Shown: positions 33,804-43,079, numbered from the stretch's first letter. The stretch: DNA of 64,000 bases from Streptomyces rhizosphaerihabitans (GCF_025399795.1 NZ_JAODTZ010000021.1:1-64000); one strand, 5' to 3'. Translations and numbers: made by a program. Notes: a model not told the origin generated them from the letters alone.

Positions 33804-34766
33804 ATGCGCATGAAGGCAACGAGGCAGGCCGCGCGGCGGCGCGGGCACCGGCTCAGGCTGTCGACCGTCACCCCGATCGCGCTGATCGCGGTGGGCGCTC
33901 TCGTCAGTCTTGTCCTGGCGTTCCGCCCCGATCACCCAGCCGGTGCCGGGCACGCCGCGGCCTCGGCCGGCGCCGGTTCCCAGAGGACCGCGACGCCCGA
34001 CCAGAGGGCTCCGGCCGGATCGGCGTCCCCCACGGCACCGCGGTCGCCGAGCTCGAAGACCTCCCCGACCGCGGCGGCCGGTGCCACCACCGCACCGGTG
34101 CGGCCGTCGGCCTCGAACACCTCCCGGACCGTGTCCACGACGGCTTCGCTGGCGGGACGGATCCGCCCCGGGGTCGGCTACCGGGGAGTGGCCACCGCCT
34201 ACGACGCCGGATCGGGCGACGGTGCCTGTTCCTACGGCCCGACCGACGACCTCATGACCGCCGCGATGAACCACACCGACTACGAGACGTCCAAGGCGTG
34301 CGGAGCGTACGTCGTCGTCCGCGCGGCCGGCGGTGCGGCCGTCACCGTCCGGATCACCAATGAATGCCCGGTGGGCTGCGCCCCGGGGCAGCTCGACCTC
34401 AGCGCACAGGCGTTCGCCCGTCTCGCGAATCCCGCGGCCGGGCGGATCCCGATCACGTGGAAGCTGCTGAGCCCCAGCGCCTCCGACACGATCGCGGTCC
34501 GGTACAAGACCGGATCCAGCCGCTGGTGGTGCGCGGTCCAGGTGATCGGCCACCGGAATCCGGTGGCCCGGCTCGAACTCCGCACCACCGGCGGATGGCG
34601 GCAGCTGCCCCGTACCGACTACAACTACTTCCTCGCCGACAACGGCGGCGGATGCGGCGGCGCGATCAGGATCACCGACATCTACGGTGAGCGCCTGGCC
34701 GTCGACGGAATCGCGCTGCGACCCGGCACCGTGCAACCGACGCGGGTCCAGTTCGCCCGGCACTGA
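33804..34766 (+). CDS. secreted expansin-like protein
   Basis: A 320-residue protein. An N-terminal signal/anchor (PIALIAVGALVSLVLAF, residues about 24-40) is followed by a Ser/Thr/Pro/Ala linker to about residue 115. Then come a double-psi beta-barrel domain (RGVATAYDAGSGDGACSYG, with the catalytic-type Asp in VRITNECPVG) and a C-terminal expansin CBM63-like domain (SRWWCAVQVIGHRNPVARLE, ending VQFARH). Bacterial expansins loosen cellulose or cell-wall polymers without hydrolysis. It is monocistronic and followed by a strong hairpin. Confidence 0.88.
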   Translation: MRMKATRQAARRRGHRLRLSTVTPIALIAVGALVSLVLAFRPDHPAGAGHAAASAGAGSQRTATPDQRAPAGSASPTAPRSPSSKTSPTAAAGATTAPVRPSASNTSRTVSTTASLAGRIRPGVGYRGVATAYDAGSGDGACSYGPTDDLMTAAMNHTDYETSKACGAYVVVRAAGGAAVTVRITNECPVGCAPGQLDLSAQAFARLANPAAGRIPITWKLLSPSASDTIAVRYKTGSSRWWCAVQVIGHRNPVARLELRTTGGWRQLPRTDYNYFLADNGGGCGGAIRITDIYGERLAVDGIALRPGTVQPTRVQFARH

Positions 34767-34816
34767 CCCGTTCCGAAGGGCTTGCCGGCAGTCGCGCGCA
34801 GGGGCACAGCCGAGGT

Positions 34817-34850
34817 GGAGGTGTCACCTCCATGTGAAGGTGACACCTCC
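34817..34850. terminator. 13-bp hairpin between convergent genes
   Basis: GGAGGTGTCACCT (34817-34829) and AGGTGACACCTCC (34838-34850) pair perfectly around an 8-base loop. It separates the expansin-like gene from the convergent phosphatase gene and can act in both directions. Confidence 0.75.
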
Positions 34851-34856
34851 AAAGGG

Positions 34857-36101
34857 CTACTCCGCGCTCCTGCCGCAGCTCACACCCGCGCCCGGAGCAG
34901 GCGGCCGGGGCGGGGAGGGGAGGGTTACGGAGCCACCTCCTGTGACGACCGCGGATGCCGGCTCGGGAACGGCCGGCTTGCGGAGCAGGAGCAGGGCCGC
35001 GTCGTCGTGCAGGCGGCCGCCCACATGGGCCTGCAGCTCGGCGTCGAGCGCGGCCAGAGTGGACGCCGGCTCGTCGGACACATGCCGTGCCAGCCCTTCG
35101 GCGAGGGCGTAGAACTCGCGGCCGTGGTCGCGGGCCTCGGTGACCCCGTCGGTGTAGAGCAGAAGCTGATCACCGTCGGCCAGCGGCAGCACCTGGAGGC
35201 TCGGGGCCTCACCCGTCAGGGCCCGCAGACCGAGGGGCGGTGTGGGGTTGACGGGGTCGACCGACGAAACGCTCCCGGACGCGCGGACATGCAGCGGAGG
35301 CGCGTGTCCGCAGTTGACCACCTCCAGCCGGCCCGGCTCCGGGTACCCGGCGACCACGGCGGTCACGAAGTCGTCGTATCCCAGGTTCCGCGCCAGACTG
35401 CGCTCGATCCTGCCGACGACGGCGAGGAGATCGGGCTCGTCGTAGGCGGCCTCGCGAAAGACACCGAGCACGAGTGCGGCCGTGCCCACGGCAGGCAGCC
35501 CCTTGCCGCGGACATCGCCGATGATCATCCTGACTCCGTACGGCGTGGGCACCAGCGCGTAGAGATCGCCACCGATCCGTGCCTCCGCCGCGGCGGCGCT
35601 GTAGCGGACGGCCACCTGGAACGGTCCGACGCTCGACGGTATGGGTGCGAGCAGGGCGTGCTGTGCGGCCTCCGCGACCGAGCGGACGGCCGCGAGGACC
35701 CGCTCCCGGCGCCAGCGCAGGGCACTGGCCAGAGCGCTCGCCAGGGTGACGGCCGCCAGGGCGGACAGGACGGCCGCGAGCTCGCCGCCCGGGACACCGT
35801 CCCGGATGCCGAGGATCACGCTCAGCACCGCGGCCAGAAGACCGACGCAGAGAACTCCGTACGGTCGGCTGGTGGTGACCGCCAGCGCGGGTCCGGCGGC
35901 CAGCAACGGCAGCCAGATCATTCCTGCTCCGCCGGCCAGGTCGACGAGCACGATGGCGCCGACGATCAGGAAGGGCAGCACCGGCGTGCCGAAGGCGAGG
36001 TGGGCGGCGCGCTTGCGGACCGCCGCCCAGGAACCGACGCCTCGGTTCCTGAACGTCCGTTTCGGCCAGTGCTCGCTACGGTGCTCTCGGGCCTGACTCA
36101 T
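34857..36101 (-). CDS. membrane SpoIIE/RsbU-type Ser/Thr phosphatase
   Basis: A 414-residue protein with four to five membrane spans in residues about 35-130, then a PP2C-like SpoIIE domain. Metal-binding acids are visible in RIGGDLYALVPTPYG, MIIGDVRGKGLPAVG, LLLYTDGVTEARD and LHDDAALLLLR. Such enzymes dephosphorylate anti-anti-sigma (STAS) proteins and thereby free sigma factors; a STAS protein and an RsbW-like kinase are encoded about 10 kb downstream. It is monocistronic. The input signal would come through the membrane part. Confidence 0.92.
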   Translation of the reverse strand: MSQAREHRSEHWPKRTFRNRGVGSWAAVRKRAAHLAFGTPVLPFLIVGAIVLVDLAGGAGMIWLPLLAAGPALAVTTSRPYGVLCVGLLAAVLSVILGIRDGVPGGELAAVLSALAAVTLASALASALRWRRERVLAAVRSVAEAAQHALLAPIPSSVGPFQVAVRYSAAAAEARIGGDLYALVPTPYGVRMIIGDVRGKGLPAVGTAALVLGVFREAAYDEPDLLAVVGRIERSLARNLGYDDFVTAVVAGYPEPGRLEVVNCGHAPPLHVRASGSVSSVDPVNPTPPLGLRALTGEAPSLQVLPLADGDQLLLYTDGVTEARDHGREFYALAEGLARHVSDEPASTLAALDAELQAHVGGRLHDDAALLLLRKPAVPEPASAVVTGGGSVTLPSPPRPPAPGAGVSCGRSAE

Positions 36102-36192
36102 GTTCGTCCGCAGTCCTCACCTGGGTTCATCCCTGAAATGTCCGATTAATACAGGAAAGACGTTCGAGGCGTGCGCCACAAGCACAGAGATT

Positions 36193-36951
36193 TCAGATAG
36201 TGAGCGACAGGCTCCTCGTCACCCGGTTTGCGGTCGGGATCAGCCGCGACAGGACCGCCTCGAGCCGGGGCAGACGTTCGGCGGGGAGCGAGACGCCGAG
36301 CGAGCCGAGCGTGTCCCCGCAGTAAACGGGTACGGCGACGCAGACCGTGCCGAGGGCGTACTCCTCCAGGTCGGTCACGGCCGGGGCCACGGGCGACGAG
36401 GCCAGGCGCCGCAACAGTTCCGGTCGGCTGGTGATGGTCCGCGGTGTCAGGTCGGCGAGGGCGTGCCGGGCGAGGTAGTCGTTGCGGGATTCCTCGTCCA
36501 GTTCGCGCAGGACGGACTTGCCCAGCGCGGTCGCGTGCCCCGCGTCCTCGAATCCGACCCAGAGGTCGACCCGGGGCGCCCGGGGCCCGTCGACGATCTC
36601 GGCGACCCTGATCTCGCCTTCCTCGTAGAAGGTGAGGTAGGCGGCGGACGCGAGCTCGTCACGCAGTGCGGCGAGCGTGGGACGGACACGGCTGAGCAGC
36701 GCCTGCCCGCGGCCCTGGGTCTGCAACGTCTGCATCTTGTCACCCAGGATGAATCCGCCGTCGTCAAGTTTGCGTATGTATCCGTCGTGGACGAGGGTCC
36801 GCAACAGGTGATACGCGGTGGCCAGAGGCAGCTCGGTCTCGCGCGCCAGCTGTTTGGCGGGCGCGCCGTTCTCGTGCGCGCTCACCGCCTCCAGCAAGCG
36901 GAAGGCCCGCTGAACGGAGGTGATGAGCGTCGGCCCGTCGCGAGCTCCCAT
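36193..36951 (-). CDS. IclR-family transcriptional regulator
   Basis: About 252 residues. The N-terminal winged helix is TLITSVQRAFRLLEAVSAHE to DGGFILGDKMQTLQ; the effector domain follows with FYEEGEIRVAEIVDGPRAPR, ATALGKSVLREL and CVAVPVYCGDTLGSLGVSLP. I choose ATG 36951 (MGARDGPTL); GTG 36975 is possible but has no better ribosome site. IclR proteins sense small organic acids or alcohols. Nearby targets are unclear; the glycerol operon 3.7 kb away is a typical IclR/GylR client but is not adjacent. Confidence 0.9.
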   Translation of the reverse strand: MGARDGPTLITSVQRAFRLLEAVSAHENGAPAKQLARETELPLATAYHLLRTLVHDGYIRKLDDGGFILGDKMQTLQTQGRGQALLSRVRPTLAALRDELASAAYLTFYEEGEIRVAEIVDGPRAPRVDLWVGFEDAGHATALGKSVLRELDEESRNDYLARHALADLTPRTITSRPELLRRLASSPVAPAVTDLEEYALGTVCVAVPVYCGDTLGSLGVSLPAERLPRLEAVLSRLIPTANRVTRSLSLTI

Positions 36952-37142
36952 GCCACCAGCGTGCGCCGAGGTCACGAGACAGGCAAGGCGTCACAGGACC
37001 CGCAACCCCAACGGCGCCCCCGGCTGCGGCACGGTGTTCCGGGGCAGCACCTCGGAGTAACGGACCCGGAGTGGCCCCTCACCCCGCAACCGCCGCGGTC
37101 ACACCATCGCCGCATCCGCATCGCGGGCTGCCGGTCTCGCCG

Positions 37143-37195
37143 GCTGCCGGTCTCGGACAGACCACCCGTTGGACGGTCTGTCCGAGACCGGCAGC
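37143..37195 (-). terminator. perfect 21-bp stem-loop
   Basis: The arms 37143-37163 and 37175-37195 pair perfectly around an 11-base loop. It begins 9 bases after the MarR stop on the minus strand. GGCTGCCGGTCTCG, part of the left arm, is also duplicated at 37127-37140. Confidence 0.85.
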
Positions 37196-37203
37196 GGCAC
37201 GTT

Positions 37204-37668
37204 TCAGGCGCCGCCGGGCTCGCGCCGGGTGAACCCGGTGCCGCCGAGGCGGCTGAGGAGGCCGGCGAGCTGTGCCGCCTCCTCCTTGGTCCACGGCGGC
37301 TCGGCGAAGATGTCCTCGGCGACGTGTTCGGCGGTGACGAGCATGTCGGCCAGCCGCTCCCGGCCGGTCTCCGTCAGCGCCGCATAGGCCACCCGCGCGT
37401 CACGTGCGTCCGCGTCCCGCCGGACCAGGCCGATGCGCTCCAGGGGCACGAGACCCCGGGTGACACCGGAGGCTGTCAGCCCCAGCGCCTCGGCCAGATC
37501 CACCCGGCGCATACGGTCGCCCGGGGCCTCGGACAGGCGCAGCAGCATCGTGAAGTCGGCCAGGCTCACCCCGTGCAGTCCGCCCAGGCCCGCATCGAAC
37601 CGCTTCATCAGGGCGGCCTGTGCCCTCACCAGGCGCAGTGCCGCGTCCAGTCCCCTACTCATTGACAC
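37204..37668 (-). CDS. MarR-family transcriptional regulator
   Basis: A 154-residue winged-helix protein. DNA-binding elements are DLAEALGLTASGVTRGLVPL and the wing VRRDADARDARVAYAALTE; dimer helices flank it. It starts MSMSRGLDAALRLVRAQ behind an AAGGAGGTGTC ribosome site. MarR proteins usually repress a neighbouring efflux or stress gene; the next gene in the same direction ends before it and the strong terminator isolates it, so no target is evident. Confidence 0.9.
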   Translation of the reverse strand: MSMSRGLDAALRLVRAQAALMKRFDAGLGGLHGVSLADFTMLLRLSEAPGDRMRRVDLAEALGLTASGVTRGLVPLERIGLVRRDADARDARVAYAALTETGRERLADMLVTAEHVAEDIFAEPPWTKEEAAQLAGLLSRLGGTGFTRREPGGA

Positions 37669-37722
37669 CTCCTTGACTACTCAAGCATATCTCGAGCGTA
37701 AGACCCCCTGAAGTACGAGGGA

Positions 37723-38082
37723 TCAGGGGGTGCTCTGGGCGATGGCCCGCCGCTGTCGTTTGCCGAGGGGGGCCTGGGACAGGTCCTCACCCTGGGACTT
37801 GAGCCTCTTGAAACCGTAGCCGCGCCCGGTCAGCCAGGCCGTCGCGGCGGTTTCCGCCCGTTCGACCGCGTCCAGGATGTCCTCCTCCGCCTCCCCTGAG
37901 TCCAGGAAGCGGAAGGTGAAGGCCGGCCGGGCGGCCACGTCGTAGCTGAGGTGCCCCTCGGGGGTGAAGGCCGCCTGCAGGACGTCATGCTCCGACGCGC
38001 GGGACAGAAGTTCGGCGCGCTGGTCAGTGCTGAGCCCGTCGAAGACACCGCGAACGGTGATACGGAAAGTGCGTGTGGTCAT
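37723..38082 (-). CDS. DUF6204-like protein
   Basis: A 119-residue protein, MTTRTFRITVRGVFDGL then FTPEGHLSYDVAARPAFTFR and GYGFKRLKSQGEDLSQAP. The sequence resembles the actinobacterial DUF6204 family, a small alpha/beta protein of unknown role. It stands alone between the secreted His/Trp-rich protein and the MarR gene. Confidence 0.75.
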   Translation of the reverse strand: MTTRTFRITVRGVFDGLSTDQRAELLSRASEHDVLQAAFTPEGHLSYDVAARPAFTFRFLDSGEAEEDILDAVERAETAATAWLTGRGYGFKRLKSQGEDLSQAPLGKRQRRAIAQSTP

Positions 38083-38224
38083 CGGGCGAGCCTAACCAAC
38101 GGGGTCGGCCCCGTTCCACCACGTTTCCGGTGCGCCCGCCGTCGGCGCGCACAACGCCGGAACCGGCGAGGGCGGACCGGGAGCGGAGTGGCCGCGCCCG
38201 GTCCTCACACCTCGACCGGAGCAC

Positions 38225-38581
38225 TCAGTGGTTGTGATGGTGCTTGCAGTCCCAGTGGCCCTTGACCCAAACGTGGTCCCAGTGGCCGGGGACGTAGACC
38301 CACTTCTGCATCCAGCCGTGGCTGTGATGGCCGTGGTGCCAGGTGTCCTGGTGGACCCACTTCTTGACCCAGTGTCCGGGCACCCACTTGTTCTGCCAGT
38401 GGCCCTTCTTCCACTCGCAGCGGTCGTGGTGACCATGATGGTCAGCGGTCGCCGAAGGCGTGGGCGAAGGTGCCGTGGTCGCGGCGGCGGAACCGGACAG
38501 GCCCAGCGCGGCCCCGCCCGCCAGCAGGCCTGTCGCGGCCGCACCCGCGAGCAGGCGCCGGGTGCTGATGTGTGTGGTCAT
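38225..38581 (-). CDS. secreted His/Trp-rich protein with GHW repeats
   Basis: A 118-residue protein. The signal peptide is LLAGAAATGLLAGGAALGL with cleavage expected after the SAAA region near residue 35. The mature part has five GHW-type units: KKGHWQNKW, VPGHWVKKW, HHSHGWMQKW, VPGHWDHVW and VKGHWDCKHHHNH, plus a DHHGHHDRC cluster. The His density suggests binding of a transition metal such as copper, zinc or nickel; only two Cys are present. No family is recognised with certainty. The gene stands next to an ECF sigma factor transcribed away from it. Confidence 0.75.
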   Translation of the reverse strand: MTTHISTRRLLAGAAATGLLAGGAALGLSGSAAATTAPSPTPSATADHHGHHDRCEWKKGHWQNKWVPGHWVKKWVHQDTWHHGHHSHGWMQKWVYVPGHWDHVWVKGHWDCKHHHNH

Positions 38582-39060
38582 CGGACTCACCTCCCTCGAA
38601 ATGTGATGGACGTGCGCAACGGGAGCCGGTGTCACGGGAGTTCGCGCCGAAGCTGTCGGAACGGTCCAAGGCCCTCGATGTGCGGGACATAAGGCATTCG
38701 GAGCTACGAAAGGTACGTATGAGGATAGACCTCCGTAAGTTTTTGGTACGAGTTTTCGGGAGGACAGTGGACAGGGCCGGTGCTCCGGGTGCGCCGGGCC
38801 CACGGCGCCCGGCGTGAGGACTTCGCGGCGCCCGCGGCTCATACGCGGGGCGTGGTGGCTACGGATACACGGTGTCGACGCCCATTGCCTCAACGGCTCC
38901 GGACGCCGGCGGCTCCGGACGACGCGGCCTTTTCGGCGTCATCACCTGCGCGCACCCCGTCGGCGAACGGCCCCGTCGCGCTGCGGAGGAGGCCGCTACG
39001 ACGGAGAGTCGAGCCGAACAGGCAAGGCGAGAAGGAAGCAACGGACGGATTCTGTGAGCG
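38582..39060. other. long divergent intergenic region
   Basis: 479 bases between the secreted His-rich protein and the sigma factor. An AT-rich patch at 38690-38760 (AAGGTACGTATGAGGATAG and TAAGTTTTTGG) is where promoters are most likely. The remainder contains only high-GC shadow frames. No RNA gene is seen. Confidence 0.5.
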
Positions 39061-39654
39061 ATGTCCAAGACCGGCCAGGACGGACACGGTTCCCGGCGGC
39101 ACTCCTCGGCGGAGGCGTGGCTGGACGCCCGGCTCAAGCGCGCGGCGGAGGGCGACCATGACGCGTTCGCCGACGTGTACGACGCCCTCGCGCGGCCGGT
39201 CAAAGGCCTGATCTGCCGCGTGCTGCGGGACGAGGCGCAGGCCGAGGAGGTGACGCAGGACGTGATGGTGGAGATCTGGCGGACCGCGGACCGCTATCGA
39301 CCCGAACTCGGAACCGCCCGGGGATGGGTCCTCACGCTCGCGCACCGGCGGGCCGTCGACCGGGTCCGGTACGTCCAGGCCAGTGCCGCGCGCGAACGGC
39401 ACAGCGCGCTGCTCGCGGAGGACCGGCCCTTCGACGAGGTGGCCGAGACCGTGGAGCGGCACGAGGATCACCATCGCGTCCGGAGCTGCCTTGCCGCCCT
39501 GGAGCGGCATCAACGCGTACCGCTGGTGCTCGCCTACTACCAGGGCATGACCTATCTGGAGGTGGCCGCTTGTCTGGCCACTCCGGCGGGCACCGTGAAG
39601 TCCAGGATGCGCTCAGGGCTGCGCCTGCTCCGCAGATGTCTGGAGGCCAGGTGA
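39061..39654 (+). CDS. ECF sigma factor, SigK-like
   Basis: A 197-residue sigma factor. Region 2 spans FADVYDALARPVKGLICRVL to TAGGW-type sequence (YRPELGTARGWVLTLAHRRA VDRVR in two blocks), and region 4 reads QRVPLVLAYYQGMTYLEVA followed by TPAGTVKSRMRSGLRLLR. The composition and the coupled anti-sigma gene match the SigK/RskA type, which responds to redox or envelope stress. Its stop overlaps the anti-sigma start (TGATG). Confidence 0.92.
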   Translation: MSKTGQDGHGSRRHSSAEAWLDARLKRAAEGDHDAFADVYDALARPVKGLICRVLRDEAQAEEVTQDVMVEIWRTADRYRPELGTARGWVLTLAHRRAVDRVRYVQASAARERHSALLAEDRPFDEVAETVERHEDHHRVRSCLAALERHQRVPLVLAYYQGMTYLEVAACLATPAGTVKSRMRSGLRLLRRCLEAR

Positions 39655-40400
39655 TGACCGCCGACGAAGACCCGCACCAGCTCGTGGGCGCATACGTACT
39701 GCACGCCCTGCCGGCGGCCGAGGAAGTCTCCTTCGAAAACCATCTGGCCGGCTGCGCGGCGTGCCGGGCCGAGGTGGCGGAGCTGTCCGAGGTCACGCTG
39801 CGACTCGCCTCGGCCGAGGAAGCGGACCCCTCCCCCGAGCTGCGCCGACGCGTCCTCGACCGGATCGCCCACACGCGTCAGGAGCGCCTCCCCCGCGACC
39901 GTCCGCACGGCCTTCCGGTCCGTCAGCGGGCGCTGCGCCTGGCCCTGGCCGCGTGCCTCGTCCTCGCGGCCACGTTCGGCGGCCTCGCCGCGTGGCAGCA
40001 CATCCAGGCGGACGAGGCCCGCACCGAAACCACCCGCACGCAGGCACAGGCTTCCGCCCTGACCGACATCCTCACCGCCCGGGACGCCACGATCAGCACG
40101 CAGAAGCTGCGCGACGGATCCGAGATCAGCGTGGTCGCCTCGCGCGCGCAGGACCGGTGCGCCTTCATCGCGTCGGACCTTCCACGGCTCGGCGACGACC
40201 AGGTCTACGAACTCTGGTACGCCGCGAAGACCGGCGGCCTTCGCCCGGCGGGTCTTCTCCCCGGCTCCGGCGGCGGGCAAGCGCGGGTGCTCCGCGATTC
40301 CCTGGACGACGTCAGCGCCGTGGGAATCACGGCCGAGCCGGCGGGCGGGTCGCGACAGCCGACCAGCGAGCCTCTCGGCATCGTCACGGTGCCGGCCTGA
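39654..40400 (+). CDS. anti-sigma factor, RskA-type
   Basis: A 248-residue membrane anti-sigma factor. The cytoplasmic N-terminus has the zinc anti-sigma motif H-x3-C-x2-C in ENHLAGCAACRAEV. One membrane span, LALAACLVLAATFGGLAAW, lies at about residues 100-118. The extracytoplasmic RskA domain carries RDATISTQKLRDG and YELWYAAKTGGLRPAGLL. It would hold the preceding sigma factor at the membrane until cleaved. Start ATG 39654 with GGAGG upstream. Confidence 0.92.
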   Translation: MTADEDPHQLVGAYVLHALPAAEEVSFENHLAGCAACRAEVAELSEVTLRLASAEEADPSPELRRRVLDRIAHTRQERLPRDRPHGLPVRQRALRLALAACLVLAATFGGLAAWQHIQADEARTETTRTQAQASALTDILTARDATISTQKLRDGSEISVVASRAQDRCAFIASDLPRLGDDQVYELWYAAKTGGLRPAGLLPGSGGGQARVLRDSLDDVSAVGITAEPAGGSRQPTSEPLGIVTVPA

Positions 40401-40511
40401 CACCTCCCGCGTCCGCGCCGACCGTGCCCATGCCAACCGTGTCCGTGCCGACGACGCCGAGGGGGAGAACCGATCCACCGCTCGCTCGACCGACCCCATC
40501 CATCACAAGGA

Positions 40512-40568
40512 GCATCAAAACAGGATATTTATCTTTTTGATGCGCTTCACTCTTGATCATTCTATGCT
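40512..40568 (+). promoter_or_regulatory. glpFK promoter/operator region
   Basis: An AT-rich stretch unlike its surroundings. GCATCAAAA (40512-40520) and TTTTGATGC (40535-40543) form a perfect 9-bp inverted repeat with 14 bases between. TTGATG (40538-40543) and TATGCT (40563-40568) could be -35 and -10 with a wide 19-base spacer. The repeat would be the operator of a glycerol-type regulator. Confidence 0.5.
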
Positions 40569-40632
40569 GATGTGAGGGAGGGCTCGGGCGGCGGTCAACG
40601 GCCGGTCCTGGACCGGCGGGAAGCGGGCTTCC

Positions 40633-41475
40633 ATGGTTGGGCGGCTTAAGTCGGGGCTGATCGGCGAAATGTCCGCCGAATTCCTCGGCACAATGATTCT
40701 CATCCTCTTCGGGTGCGGCGTGGTGGCCCAGGTGGTCGCCGGCGGCGCCCTCACGACGCCACCGGGCGGTCTGGGAAACCACGACAGCATCGCGTGGGCT
40801 TGGGGTATCGGCGTCATCATGGGCGTCTACGTCGCGGCACGGCTGAGCGGCGCGCACCTCAACCCCGCGGTGACGGTCGCCCTGGCCACGTTCAAGGGAT
40901 TCCCGTGGCGCAAGGTGGCTCCCTACGTGGTGGCCCAGACCCTCGGAGCCTTCGTGGCGGCGCTGATCGTGCGCTGGAACTACACGGACGCGCTGGCGAA
41001 GGCCGACCCCGGCCACACCATCAAAACCCAGGGCGTGTTCTCCACACTGCCCGCCAACGGCAACCCGAACCTGCCGGTCCACGAGTGGGGCGCGTTCCGC
41101 GACCAGATCATCGGCACCGCCATCCTGCTGCTGCTGATCATGGCCATCACGGACCTGCTCAACACCCCGCCGGGCGCGAACCTGGCCCCGTTCATCATCG
41201 GCCTGGTCGTCGTGGGCATCGGAATGGCCTGGGGCACCCTCGCGGGCTACGCGATCAACCCGGCCCGTGACTTCGGTCCCCGGCTGGCGAGCTTCCTCAC
41301 GGGATACGGAGGGGCATGGCGAGATCAGTACGGGAACTTCTACTTCTGGGTGCCGATCATCGGCCCCCTGATCGGTGGTGTGCTCGGCGCAGGCATCTAC
41401 AAGCTCTTCATCGGCCGGTTCCTGCCGACGGCTGAGCCCGAACCCGCGGGACGCGTCCCGGTTCCCGAGGACTGA
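40633..41475 (+). CDS. glpF: glycerol facilitator (MIP family)
   Basis: A 280-residue aquaglyceroporin with six membrane spans. Both pore motifs are intact: LNPAVTV at about residue 77 and INPARDFGPR at about 212. The Asp after the second NPAR and the long loop with GVFSTLPANGNPNL identify a glycerol facilitator, not a water channel. It lets glycerol into the cell for the kinase encoded 24 bases downstream. The GTG/ATG choice is settled by ATG 40633 in front of VGRLKSGLIGEM. Confidence 0.93.
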   Translation: MVGRLKSGLIGEMSAEFLGTMILILFGCGVVAQVVAGGALTTPPGGLGNHDSIAWAWGIGVIMGVYVAARLSGAHLNPAVTVALATFKGFPWRKVAPYVVAQTLGAFVAALIVRWNYTDALAKADPGHTIKTQGVFSTLPANGNPNLPVHEWGAFRDQIIGTAILLLLIMAITDLLNTPPGANLAPFIIGLVVVGIGMAWGTLAGYAINPARDFGPRLASFLTGYGGAWRDQYGNFYFWVPIIGPLIGGVLGAGIYKLFIGRFLPTAEPEPAGRVPVPED

Positions 41476-41499
41476 CACCCCCAGCAGAGGCGGCAACCC

Positions 41500-43017
41500 A
41501 TGGCTGACTTCGTGGGCGCGGTGGACCAAGGGACCACCAGCACCCGATTCATGATCTTCGACCACGCCGGCAACGAGGTGGCGAAGCATCAACTGGAACA
41601 CGCCCAGATCCTTCCGCGCTCCGGGTGGGTCGAGCACGACCCGGTGGAGATCTGGGAACGCACGAACTCGGTGATCCAGAACGCCCTGCGGCACGGCAAC
41701 CTGACCGCCGAGGACCTGGCGGCGATCGGCATCACCAACCAGCGCGAGACCACCGTCGTGTGGGACCCGCGCAACGGCCGGCCGTACTACAACGCCATCG
41801 TCTGGCAGGACACCCGGACGGACTCCATCGCCGCGGCCCTGGAACGTTCGGGCCAGGGCGACGTCATCCGCCGCAAGGCGGGTCTGCCGCCGGCGACCTA
41901 CTTCTCCGGCGGCAAGATCCAGTGGATCCTGGAGAACGTCGACGGGGTCCGCGCAGCGGCGGAAGCGGGCCACGCCCTCTTCGGCAACACCGACGCCTGG
42001 GTCCTGTGGAACCTGACCGGCGGCCCCGACGGCGGCATCCACGCCACCGACGTGACCAACGCCAGCCGCACCATGCTGATGAACCTCGAAACCCTCGACT
42101 GGGACGACGAACTGCTGGGCTTCTTCGGTGTACCGCGAGCCATGCTGCCCAGCATCAACTCCTCGTCGGACCGCGAGGCGTTCGGTACGACGCGCACCTC
42201 CCGGCCGCTGCGCGCCCCCATCCCCATCACCGGTGTGCTCGGCGACCAGCAGGCGGCCACCGTCGGACAGGTCTGCTACGCGCCCGGCGAGGCCAAGAAC
42301 ACCTACGGCACGGGCAACTTCCTGGTCCTCAACACCGGTACGGAGCTGGTCCGTTCGCAGCACGGCCTGCTGACCACCCTCGCCTACCGGTTCGGTGACA
42401 GCCCCGCCGTCTACGCGCTGGAAGGCTCCATCGCGGTCACCGGATCCGCGGTGCAGTGGCTGCGTGACCAGATGAAGATCATCATCAACGCGGCCGAGAG
42501 CGAGACGCTGGCCCGCAGCGTGGAGGACAACGGCGGGATGTACTTCGTTCCGGCGTTCTCGGGTCTGTTCGCCCCGTACTGGCGCTCCGACGCCCGCGGC
42601 GCGATCGTCGGCCTCGCCCGGTACAACAGCAACGCCCACCTGGCCCGGGCGACCCTGGAGGCGATCTGCTACCAGAGCCGTGATGTCGTCGAGGCCATGG
42701 AGCAGGACTCCGGAGTCCATCTCGACGTGCTCAAGGTCGACGGCGGCGTGACCGCCAACGACCTGTGCATGCAGATCCAGGCCGACGTCCTCGGCGTACC
42801 GGTCAGCCGTCCCGTCGTCGCCGAGACCACCGCGCTCGGCGCCTGTTACGCGGCGGGTCTGGCCACCGGCTTCTGGAAGGACACCGACGAACTGCGCACC
42901 CACTGGCAGGAGTCCAAGCGCTGGGAGCCCCAGTGGTCCGAGGACCGGCGTCAACAGGGGTACGCGGACTGGAAGAGGGCGGTGGAGCGCACACTCGACT
43001 GGGCGAAAGTGGAATAG
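41500..43017 (+). CDS. glpK: glycerol kinase
   Basis: A 505-residue FGGY-family kinase of normal length. The ATP-binding opening is GAVDQGTTSTRFMIFD, substrate residues lie in TNQRETTVVWD and WQDTRTD, and the FGGY signatures are FVPAFSGLFAPYWRSDARG and LKVDGGVTANDLCMQIQAD. It converts glycerol plus ATP to glycerol 3-phosphate, trapping glycerol brought in by GlpF. A GAGG-containing ribosome site precedes ATG. The usual glpD dehydrogenase is not beside it; a strong terminator ends the operon. Confidence 0.96.
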   Translation: MADFVGAVDQGTTSTRFMIFDHAGNEVAKHQLEHAQILPRSGWVEHDPVEIWERTNSVIQNALRHGNLTAEDLAAIGITNQRETTVVWDPRNGRPYYNAIVWQDTRTDSIAAALERSGQGDVIRRKAGLPPATYFSGGKIQWILENVDGVRAAAEAGHALFGNTDAWVLWNLTGGPDGGIHATDVTNASRTMLMNLETLDWDDELLGFFGVPRAMLPSINSSSDREAFGTTRTSRPLRAPIPITGVLGDQQAATVGQVCYAPGEAKNTYGTGNFLVLNTGTELVRSQHGLLTTLAYRFGDSPAVYALEGSIAVTGSAVQWLRDQMKIIINAAESETLARSVEDNGGMYFVPAFSGLFAPYWRSDARGAIVGLARYNSNAHLARATLEAICYQSRDVVEAMEQDSGVHLDVLKVDGGVTANDLCMQIQADVLGVPVSRPVVAETTALGACYAAGLATGFWKDTDELRTHWQESKRWEPQWSEDRRQQGYADWKRAVERTLDWAKVE

Positions 43018-43079
43018 ACCGGCCCGTCGATCACGCGGGCGACCGAGGGTCGATCACGCTGGTGACCGAAGGACACTCC

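Noticed and set aside
36193..36951. IclR regulator as the GylR of the glpFK operon
   Set aside because: It is 3.7 kb away with six genes between and oriented away, whereas GylR normally lies directly upstream of the operon; kept only as a possibility.
40384..42954. 856-codon open frame on the minus strand
   Set aside because: Antisense to glpF and glpK, which have full family motifs on the plus strand.
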